Positions 34,901-40,838 of a DNA stretch of 40,838 nucleotides are shown here, one piece after another. Within the stretch, counting starts at the first letter, position 1, and the number at the start of each line of letters is the position of its first letter. The DNA comes from a virus, in IMG/VR virus record IMGVR_UViG_3300018424_000064, positions 1 through 40,838 of that record. One strand, given 5' to 3'. Under the pieces are notes generated by a model. That model did no database searches, was not told where the DNA came from, and saw only the letters and a program-made list of their open reading frames with translations. A program made the position numbers and the translations under genes.

Positions 34901-37900
34901 TTAGACAACCTTCCACAGTATCTCCAAATAGAAAATTGCTAATTATCATGGATTACTTAATTCATGAAGCATCTGGAGACTATTTCTCGTCACAATCATA
35001 TACAGGTATTTCATATAAGGAAATTCCAAAATACAAACTTGACGGATCATTAAAATTCATCAGAGATCAAATTGACTTTAGACCCGCAGTTAAAGAATTA
35101 CGCAGTGGATCTGGTACAATTTCTGCACCATACTATGTAAACTGCACAACATTTGACTTCAATTCAAGAGTCTTTAGCACTACTGGTGGTACTGGATCAT
35201 CGACGATCTTTGATGTTATGCAAGTCAATTCTTCTTTCAGAGCAGATTACTCATGGTATCTGCCAAGACTTGATAAATTGTATCTCTCGCATGACGGTAA
35301 ACTTAGAGTTGCAAAAGGTGTTTCTGGAAAATATTTAATTCCACCACAACCTGTACAAAACTCAATGCTTTTAGCAACGATTGAGTTTAAACCCTATGTT
35401 TTTGATACTGAGAGAGATGTTTTAATTAAACCAGAAGTAATTCGTCGTTATACGATGAAGGATATTGGTGATCTTGAAAGTAGATTGACAAGTGTTGAAT
35501 ATTACACTTCATTGTCACTACTTGAATCTCAAGCAGATAACACTAAGACTTATGATGAAAACGGATTTGATCGTTTGAAAAATGGATATGTTGTAGATGA
35601 TTTTACTGATCATACTATTGGTAATGTTAATAGTGTTGACTATAAGTGCTCTCTAGATTTTAGAGAGGGTCAATTACGTCCACAACATTTCACAACTAAT
35701 GTTGGTCTTCAATTCAATGAAAATGAATCAACCAATGTAGTGAAGACTGCTGGAAATGTTGTGATGTTGCCATATACTGATGTTGCTATTGTTACTCAAC
35801 CATATGCATCACGCACAGAAAACGTTAACCCATTCAACGTCTTTACATTCATTGGTCGTATTGATTTAAGTCCCGCTTCCGATGACTGGGTAGATATCGA
35901 GCGTCTTCCTGCTCGTGTTGAAAATGTTGAGGGTGATTTCTCTGCAGTTTCTAGAGATCTTCAAGTTGATCAAGATGGATTTGCACCTCTACAGTGGGGA
36001 TCTTGGGAAACTAACTGGACTGGTGAAACTCTAACATCGTCAACGACAACAACATCCTCTTCTGGTACATATGGTGTTGGTCGTCAGTTAGGTCGTGCTG
36101 GTCATGGTCAGCGTCGTCAAGGTCTATTCTATCTACATGAAAGAGAGACTTATCGTGTTGTTAACAACCAAGCACGTCAGGCAGTTAGAACTCGTGTTAT
36201 TCCAAAGATTGAGCGTAAGTCTTTGGGAGATACTATTCTTTCTAGAAGTGCAATTCCTTGGATTCGCTCTCGTAACATTGGATTTAATGTTGCAAGATTG
36301 AAACCACGCACAAGATTCTATGGTTTCTTTGATGGTGTTGACATTACTACTTACATCACACCAAAAGTTATTGAAGTTATTAAAAATTCTTCAATTGATA
36401 CAAGAACAAACGAAACTCCATTTGTTGTCGGTGAAACTGTAGTAGGTCAAACTTCTGGATGTCAACTAAAAGTCGTTGCTCCTAACGATGGATATAAAAC
36501 AAATCCATATGGTACTGGCACAGAGACACTTCCTGAGACATACTCATCTCAAACCATTTACTTAAACCACGATATTGCTGCAATTTCTGAGACAGTATCT
36601 CCAGATTACTTTGGAAATATGCAAGTCAATGAAGTTTTAGTTGGTCAAACTTCTGGTGCCCGTGCAGTAGTTAGAGATCGCAGACTGCTAGCAGATAACG
36701 TTGGTAATTTGCAAGGCACATTCTTCGTACCATCTCCCAAAAATGATGCAAATCCCCGTTGGGCAACTGGCACAAGAACCTTTAGATTTACTACTTCAGA
36801 AACAAACTCCAGAGTACCTGGGGAGCTCGATTCTTCTGCAGATACTCAGTATAGTGCTACTGGCACTCTACAAACTGTCAGAGAAAATATTCTCGCAGTT
36901 AGAAATGCTGAGGTTATCAGAGATACTCTGACTGAAGAGAGAGTTGTAGAAACAACAAGAGTTGAGGAAAGACAAGTTGGTTGGTATGACCCTCTAGCAC
37001 AATCTTTCATTGTAGATGAAACTGGTGGCGTATTCTTAACTGGTGTTGACATCTTCTTCAACACTAAAGATGATAACATCCCCATTTCTATGCAAATTCG
37101 TGCTATGGAAAATGGTTATCCATCGAAAACTATTCTCCCATTCTCAGACGTTACTATTACCCCAGATCAAATTGAAGTATCTGAGACTGCTGCAGTGCCA
37201 ACTAGATTTACATTTAGAGCTCCTGTTTATATTAAAGCATCGGTAGAATACTGCTTTGTGCTATTGTCCGATTCAAACGAATATAAAGTTTGGATCTCTA
37301 GAATGGGCGATGTTGATGTTACTGGCACAAGAACGATTTCTGAGCAACCTTATGCTGGTGTCCTCTTCAAGTCGCAAAACGCATCAACTTGGACTGCAGA
37401 TCAATATGAAGACTTGAAATTTACAATTTACCGCGCAGAGTTCTCAAATACCTCTGGCACAGTGACCCTTAACAATACTCCTCAAGGTAGAGGTAATGGT
37501 GGAATTCATAGATTAACCAATAATCCAATTCAAACAATTAAACCAAAACTAAATCTCTACCTACCAGCAGGAAGCAACTATAGTTACACAATTGGCGCAA
37601 GATTGAAGCAAGTCACTACAAACGCAGAGGCAACAGTTACTGCATTTGATAGCACCACCGATCCTGATGTGCTCACGGTTACTGACGTTAGTGGTAACTG
37701 GTTGGTTGGGACAGCGACCACATATAACATTAAGTCTTCAAAGTCACTTGCAACAATTACAACTGCAAGTGTCGTTTCAACATTTAATGTTGGTGATTTG
37801 GTCACTGGTGGTACATCCGCAGAAACTGGAGAGGTTGTTTCTTGGGATTCTGGTACAAATACACTTGTGTTGAATTATATTACTGGAGCATTTACTGCTA

Positions 37901-39294
37901 GTGAGACAATTACGACCGCAGGTGGAGCTTCTGCAGTTGCATCTGTTATTTCCTACAGTGGAGATTCTTACGGTCCATATGTCTCCACAACACCATCGTA
38001 TGCTTCAGATGAAAAAGAAGTGCTTGTATACCATAGAAATCATGGTATGCATCAACGCACAAATAATGTTGAAATCACTGGTGTTGTTTCGGAAATATCT
38101 CCAACTTCTCTAACTGCTGCGCTTTCTGCTGGAGCAACATCAATTACAGTTGATGATGCGTCACAATTCCATGCAATTGTAAATGGTCAAGCAATTAGTG
38201 ATGTAAATCCAGGATATTTGAAAATTGGTGCTGAAATCATTCAATACAATGCAATTTCTTTAGATGGCAAAACAATCACTGTTGCAACTTCTGGTAGAGG
38301 AGCTAATGAAACTGATGATTCAGCACACGCTGTAGGAGATATTGTTGAATGCTATACTTTGGATGGCATTCCCCTCATTGATATCAATAAGACACACACA
38401 AGTATTGAGTGTCCATGGATGGATACTTATATGCTTGCCGTTTCTAGTGTTGCCTCAACTGGTATTCGCACTGGTGGTAACATGGTTTATGCATCACAGA
38501 ATGTCCAATTTGAAACTTTGACTCCATCGATTTCAGTGATGGATCTTCCAGAGACAACAATTACTGCTAGAGCAAATACGACTAGTGCTACCTCCGTTGG
38601 TGACGGCGGCGGCGAAGGTGGATCTTCTCCTAGAGATCAAGCATCATTCATCAATGATGGATCTTATATTCCTGTTACTTTAAACGATAGAAATATCTTT
38701 AGTAATCCAAGAATGATCTGCTCATATGTTAATGAGCAGAATAAACTGAGTGGAGCTAAATCATTTACGCTAAAGGTCGATTTATCAACTGAAAAATCAA
38801 CCTTATCACCAGTAGTTGATTTGGATAGATGCTCACTGATCACTACTTCAAACAGAATCAATGAATGGCCTGGTGGTCCTTCACCTTATGGTCAGCAAAA
38901 TGCAATTGATCGCACACAGGATGTTTCAACCCTTCCTAGCGGAGATCAAAACGATGCTGTTTATATCACAAGATTGGCAAGACTTATTAGAGAATCAAGA
39001 TCTTTAAGAGTTGATTTCCAAATGTCTCGCCCACCAGAAGCAGAAGTTAGAATCTACTACAGAGCATTTAGCATTGGTACCAATGATGATATAAATTCTA
39101 TTGGGTGGACTTTAATGCCTTTGCCAGCACAATATGATTCTTCTCCATCAGAAGAAATTCTATGGAAAGACTATTATTATGAAGCAACTGGATTGAATTT
39201 CAATGCATTCCAAATCAAGATCGTTATGAGATCTTCCAGTCAGGCAAAAGTGCCCCTTATCGCAGACCTTAGAGCAATCGCATTGGCAACATAA
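31945..39294 (+). CDS. DUF4815-family virion structural protein, 2449 aa, in the gp9/gp10 position
   Basis: The N-terminus NVTPYYDDFDKDKNFYRVLF, then QARELTTMQSILQNQIENVG (residues 8-52) and KDGAMVIPGQ, is the DUF4815 signature, a family known from cyanophage and other phage structural proteins. Residues about 290-375 (RRTYEESGDYVIDTFDVKV to VSPGKAYIRGYRTEF) continue it. Repeated TSG modules (RTSGASGYI about 505, KTSGARGRVI about 900, QTSGCQLKVV about 1505, QTSGARAVV about 1570, a divergent copy about 1955) are spread along the chain. A Ser/Thr then Gly/Arg/His-rich insert lies at about 1364-1393. His2030, His2033 and His2036 form H-x2-H-x2-H, a possible metal site, followed by a TRG-like module (2050-2110). 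The C-terminus (about 2230-2449) is a conserved-looking end domain. T4 encodes gp9 and gp10 here; no clear homology is seen. The stop overlaps the next start. Confidence 0.9.
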   Translation: MPQNTNLNVTPYYDDFDKDKNFYRVLFRPGFPIQARELTTMQSILQNQIENVGTHFFKDGAMVIPGQVGYDLNVQAILLQESFLGSDVETYRSQLTGSIVEGLTTGIKAKVLYSISATESEKGYVTLYVKYIDSGDTVSETNTKIFQKNEQLICNKEITFGTTLIEIGTPFAQLLPVNATSVGSAAYISDGVYFIRGHFVNVPADYLLLDQYGSNPSYRVGLEVLESIITPEDDESLNDNAAGTSNYSAPGAHRFRIKTLFTKRLLTDDADKDFIELLRLNSSKVESFVNRTEYSELEKTMARRTYEESGDYVIDTFDVKVREHLNDGFNNGVYVQGQTSSDGNTADDSLCAVEVSPGKAYIRGYRTEFIAPQYIDVQKPRDFDEVQNGIVNFNLGNFLKIYDVYGWPEVSGDGVVDAYQVLNLYDDWTANATSTPKAGANQIGRCRLIQLQAASTSNAATNPFAENGAVTGVYDMWIFDPQMWTVLNIANAVTPYTAGSKVFGRTSGASGYIASTGNNTHYIFLEQVSGVFINGEILEVDGRDVGTLEAAHTYQLTDIRSGFGLNGSNQVRFGCNFVLNDARPIELSTVDIDQTTDDEITGFRTRFAKDLRPGDVVTPTISNFEGNNTVRITRVDPSAIATSPTNKKSTVASGDEIFNYDDQTAKIDTALSVGSVTDGEYSELVRLRPFIFQKDYQNGELSFDLPEDAMRSLGDESFFVYRNFASKTVTTGSITFTVPETEAFAALSSDNYVLTVIDDGGDATYTNGMNIDVDAEADAGNLTVSFGAGNQSFAISGLGSVATVTLTALVSKNTVSKKLKTASKMRALKVIKTNQNLDAQQTGLTYSSLFGTRVEDLQISLGVNDVYKIHAIYESYDNNDASPPYLTLTESAFFGTGTLIKGKTSGARGRVISFSNSNLRLYYVDLNGVSFVTGETIEGFDSSDDPLLGIVDDGDDAVFAGSKVITEEFDLESGQRTNFYDVSRLIRQPSTVSPNRKLLIIMDYLIHEASGDYFSSQSYTGISYKEIPKYKLDGSLKFIRDQIDFRPAVKELRSGSGTISAPYYVNCTTFDFNSRVFSTTGGTGSSTIFDVMQVNSSFRADYSWYLPRLDKLYLSHDGKLRVAKGVSGKYLIPPQPVQNSMLLATIEFKPYVFDTERDVLIKPEVIRRYTMKDIGDLESRLTSVEYYTSLSLLESQADNTKTYDENGFDRLKNGYVVDDFTDHTIGNVNSVDYKCSLDFREGQLRPQHFTTNVGLQFNENESTNVVKTAGNVVMLPYTDVAIVTQPYASRTENVNPFNVFTFIGRIDLSPASDDWVDIERLPARVENVEGDFSAVSRDLQVDQDGFAPLQWGSWETNWTGETLTSSTTTTSSSGTYGVGRQLGRAGHGQRRQGLFYLHERETYRVVNNQARQAVRTRVIPKIERKSLGDTILSRSAIPWIRSRNIGFNVARLKPRTRFYGFFDGVDITTYITPKVIEVIKNSSIDTRTNETPFVVGETVVGQTSGCQLKVVAPNDGYKTNPYGTGTETLPETYSSQTIYLNHDIAAISETVSPDYFGNMQVNEVLVGQTSGARAVVRDRRLLADNVGNLQGTFFVPSPKNDANPRWATGTRTFRFTTSETNSRVPGELDSSADTQYSATGTLQTVRENILAVRNAEVIRDTLTEERVVETTRVEERQVGWYDPLAQSFIVDETGGVFLTGVDIFFNTKDDNIPISMQIRAMENGYPSKTILPFSDVTITPDQIEVSETAAVPTRFTFRAPVYIKASVEYCFVLLSDSNEYKVWISRMGDVDVTGTRTISEQPYAGVLFKSQNASTWTADQYEDLKFTIYRAEFSNTSGTVTLNNTPQGRGNGGIHRLTNNPIQTIKPKLNLYLPAGSNYSYTIGARLKQVTTNAEATVTAFDSTTDPDVLTVTDVSGNWLVGTATTYNIKSSKSLATITTASVVSTFNVGDLVTGGTSAETGEVVSWDSGTNTLVLNYITGAFTASETITTAGGASAVASVISYSGDSYGPYVSTTPSYASDEKEVLVYHRNHGMHQRTNNVEITGVVSEISPTSLTAALSAGATSITVDDASQFHAIVNGQAISDVNPGYLKIGAEIIQYNAISLDGKTITVATSGRGANETDDSAHAVGDIVECYTLDGIPLIDINKTHTSIECPWMDTYMLAVSSVASTGIRTGGNMVYASQNVQFETLTPSISVMDLPETTITARANTTSATSVGDGGGEGGSSPRDQASFINDGSYIPVTLNDRNIFSNPRMICSYVNEQNKLSGAKSFTLKVDLSTEKSTLSPVVDLDRCSLITTSNRINEWPGGPSPYGQQNAIDRTQDVSTLPSGDQNDAVYITRLARLIRESRSLRVDFQMSRPPEAEVRIYYRAFSIGTNDDINSIGWTLMPLPAQYDSSPSEEILWKDYYYEATGLNFNAFQIKIVMRSSSQAKVPLIADLRAIALAT

Positions 39295-39545
39295 TGAATA
39301 ATGAAAATTTAATTCCTGTTGATGGAAAGGAGGGGTGGTATAGAGACCCCTCCACAAATACTATCGTAAATGGCAATCGCTCAGAATACGATAAATATAT
39401 GGCCTCTTATAATAAGAGACAAAAAGAAGAAGCAGATAAGAAAGCTTTACAAAAAGAGGTTTCTGATCTAAAATCTGAAATGGGTGATATCAAATCACTT
39501 TTACTGACGTTAGTACAAAATCAAAATAAAAATCATGACAATTGA
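39294..39545 (+). CDS. small coiled-coil protein, 83 aa
   Basis: The N-terminus (LIPVDGKEGWYRDPSTNTIV, residues 5-24) resembles the short G-W/L-Y-R-D-P-x-T-x-A/T-I motif found at the start of several phage structural or accessory proteins. Residues about 38-75 (KRQKEEADKKALQKEVSDLK, then EMGDIKSLLLTLV) form a strongly predicted coiled coil. Its start overlaps the stop of the DUF4815 gene and its end overlaps the next gene by 11 nt, so all three are likely translated together. A fibre-attachment, trimerisation or assembly helper role is plausible but inferred. GATAAATA at 39390-39397 lies inside the gene but encodes conserved-looking sequence. Confidence 0.78.
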   Translation: MNNENLIPVDGKEGWYRDPSTNTIVNGNRSEYDKYMASYNKRQKEEADKKALQKEVSDLKSEMGDIKSLLLTLVQNQNKNHDN

Positions 39546-39753
39546 AAAAGTTTCTCAAGAAGAAATGCTGTCACAGTTTAAACAGCGTTATGCTGCGACG
39601 ATCGAAGAGAATCAGAGACTTGCAGCAAAAATTAAAGAAAATGAAGTTACCGCACTAAAGTTGCAAGGTGCCATTGAAACTCTTGAATACTATAATACTC
39701 AAGAAGAAACTGCATCTCATCCACCAGAAGTTGATGAAGTTGAAGTTGAATAA
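39535..39753 (+). CDS. small coiled-coil protein, 72 aa
   Basis: Almost the whole 72-residue chain is a charged helix (SQEEMLSQFKQRYAATIEEN to about residue 55, ending ALKLQGAIETLEYYN) with heptad-like Leu/Ile/Ala spacing, followed by an acidic Pro/Glu/Val tail. It overlaps the upstream coiled-coil gene by 11 nt and is the last gene before a terminator. Two consecutive small coiled-coil genes between a large baseplate-like gene and a tail-fibre gene suggest paired assembly chaperones or linkers, but no family is recognised. Confidence 0.77.
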   Translation: MTIEKVSQEEMLSQFKQRYAATIEENQRLAAKIKENEVTALKLQGAIETLEYYNTQEETASHPPEVDEVEVE

Positions 39754-39758
39754 TAATC

Positions 39759-39781
39759 AAGGGGGCAAATGCCCCTTTTTT
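39759..39781 (+). terminator. intrinsic terminator after the gp8/DUF4815 operon
   Basis: The stem GGGGC (39762-39766) pairs with GCCCC (39771-39775) around the loop AAAT and can extend by G-T and A-T pairs to AAGGGGGC/GCCCCTTT. Six T follow (39776-39781). It lies 6 nt after the last stop. Confidence 0.88.
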
Positions 39782-39787
39782 ATTTGA

Positions 39788-39795
39788 CATAAATA
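39788..39795 (+). promoter_or_regulatory. T4-type late promoter of the tail-fibre gene
   Basis: CATAAATA directly follows the terminator and precedes the fibre start by 36 nt. The arrangement terminator, NATAAATA, gene repeats that at 4191-4291. Confidence 0.85.
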
Positions 39796-39831
39796 ACTCA
39801 GAAGCATTTACTAATCGGGTTGTCGTAACAA

Positions 39832-40838
39832 ATGGCAAATAGAATTCAATTAAGAAGAGGTGGTGCTCAGGAATGGGCAAACGCTAACCCAACTCTGGCA
39901 CAAGGCGAATTGGGAATCGAAATTGATACGGGTCGTATCAAGATCGGAGATGGTGTTACCGCATGGAACTCCCTTCGTTATGAAAGACCTATTGAATCCA
40001 CATCCAATACTGCAAATACTTTGGTGCAGAGAGATGCGGACGGTAATTTTTCTGCTGGCACGGTTACAGCAACTCTTATTGGTAATGCTTCAACTGCATC
40101 TCGTCTTGCTTCTGCGAGACAGATTCAGTTGTCTGAAGACCTTCAGGGATCTGGAGTTTTTGATGGATCTTCAAACCTAACTATTAATGCTACTCTTGAT
40201 CTGGTTGCAACTCTACCTCACTATGATGGCACAGACACACCAACAGGCACTTATACAAAATTAGAGGTTGATGCAAAGGGTCGTATTGTAAATGCTTCAA
40301 ACCCAACGACTCTTGCTGACTATAATTTAAATGGAAATGTGGAAGGATCTTCCGCACAACCATATGATTTAGATCTACAAGCAATTTCAAATCTTACCAC
40401 AACTGGTCTTATTTCTAGGACTTCTGGTGGTGCTATGGCGACCAGAACGATTACTGGCACCCCAACAAGAATTGCTATTACTGATGGTGGTGGTCTTACA
40501 GGTAACCCCACTATTGATATGATTACTACGGCAGTTGTTGCTGGTGATTATAATACTGAGTCTCTCACTTCAGTATCTGGTCTTGGTGGAAATAGCGAAC
40601 CATTTGGTACAGAAACTGTAAACGCTACGAAATTTACAGTTGATTCATATGGTCGTTTAACATCCGCAACAAACGTCCCCATTGCAACAGCAACTGAAGG
40701 TAGCAAATATGCTGCATATGGTGCAGGCACTGCATATTCTCGTTACGATATTATTGAAGAAGGAGGTAATGTTTATCAAGCAATTGCTGACATTCTTGCG
40801 GGTCAAGGTGCTCCTTCTCACACTGATTCCTCCGATGC
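39832..40838 (+). CDS. tail fibre protein, N-terminal part (runs off the right edge)
   Basis: At least 335 residues are present with no stop before the window ends. The N-terminus RIQLRRGGAQEWANANPTLA, then QGELGIEIDTGRIKIGDGVT and AWNSL (residues 4-51), is a very common phage tail-fibre attachment motif. Further segments are typical fibre-shaft repeats: LVQRDADGNFSAGTVTATLI (about 65-84), DLQGSGVFDGSSNLTINATL (about 103-122), GTYTKLEVDAKGRIVNA (about 138-154), and a second copy of the last type, KFTVDSYGRLTSATNVP (about 267-283). The protein should form the distal or side fibre that contacts the host; the receptor-binding end is not in the window. The start was chosen because it is the first ATG after the late promoter and begins the motif exactly. 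No good RBS is visible. Confidence 0.92.
   Translation, partial: MANRIQLRRGGAQEWANANPTLAQGELGIEIDTGRIKIGDGVTAWNSLRYERPIESTSNTANTLVQRDADGNFSAGTVTATLIGNASTASRLASARQIQLSEDLQGSGVFDGSSNLTINATLDLVATLPHYDGTDTPTGTYTKLEVDAKGRIVNASNPTTLADYNLNGNVEGSSAQPYDLDLQAISNLTTTGLISRTSGGAMATRTITGTPTRIAITDGGGLTGNPTIDMITTAVVAGDYNTESLTSVSGLGGNSEPFGTETVNATKFTVDSYGRLTSATNVPIATATEGSKYAAYGAGTAYSRYDIIEEGGNVYQAIADILAGQGAPSHTDSSD

Noticed and set aside
39390-39397. GATAAATA inside the 83-aa gene as a late promoter
   Set aside because: It matches the core but encodes YDKYM within a gene, and the nearest following gene is 138 nt away and coupled by overlap. It is kept only as a remote possibility.
1-40838. Host-derived metabolic genes, tRNAs, integrase or transposase
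   Set aside because: I looked for photosystem, carbon or phosphate genes, tRNA cloverleaf patterns and recombinase motifs and found none; the coding space is filled by structural genes.

Overview
The window reads as one 41-kb stretch of the late (virion-structure) region of a T4-like myovirus, most likely a marine cyanophage of the Synechococcus/Prochlorococcus type. The basis is the recognisable T4-type baseplate wedge proteins gp25, gp6 and gp8 in T4 order, a PAAR spike-tip protein, T4-type late promoters (NATAAATA), A+T-rich DNA with every gene on the + strand, and very large modular structural proteins of a kind known from cyanomyoviruses (DUF4815, YHYH domain, GSGY-type repeats, and an N-terminus ending in KINDNFNE). 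No host-derived metabolic genes, tRNAs, mobile elements or CRISPR arrays were seen.

Layout. 1-208 is non-coding. 209-939 holds three small genes: an unknown, an AbrB/MazE-like 55-aa protein, and a coiled-coil protein. 939-3527 is a Cys-rich structural protein coupled to a PAAR spike-tip protein (3543-4046) and a 45-aa basic protein (4049-4186), closed by a terminator (4191-4213). A late promoter (4229-4236) opens the wedge operon: a 64-aa protein in the usual gp53 neighbourhood, gp25, gp6, then an 18-kb gene for a 5998-aa protein (6949-24945). A second late promoter, lying over that gene's stop codon, opens two tail-fibre/accessory genes (408 and 1387 aa). A third opens gp8 and a 2449-aa DUF4815 protein, followed by two small coiled-coil genes and a terminator (39759-39781). 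A fourth late promoter opens a tail-fibre gene that runs off the right edge.

How it fits together. gp25, gp6 and gp8 are expected to build the baseplate wedge. The PAAR protein would cap the spike. The giant protein sits where T4 has gp7 and the DUF4815 protein where T4 has gp9/gp10, but neither looks like those T4 proteins overall. The giant protein, the 1387-aa protein, gp8, the 862-aa protein and the DUF4815 protein draw on a shared pool of short modules: GSGY, LDDIS/NGV, TSG and TRG types. Added to these are adhesin-like domains: a probable seven-bladed propeller, two LamG-like domains, a carbohydrate-binding-like domain and YHYH domains.

The most unusual signals are two cupredoxin-like domains that keep a full type-1 copper ligand set (H...C-x2-H-x2-M) in neighbouring tail genes; a ligand-less beta-sandwich, possibly a third cupredoxin, apparently inserted inside a YHYH domain; EF-hand/thrombospondin-like Ca2+ loops in several virion proteins; and the size and mosaic build of the 5998-aa protein. 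All functional statements come from reading motifs by eye, with no database search.
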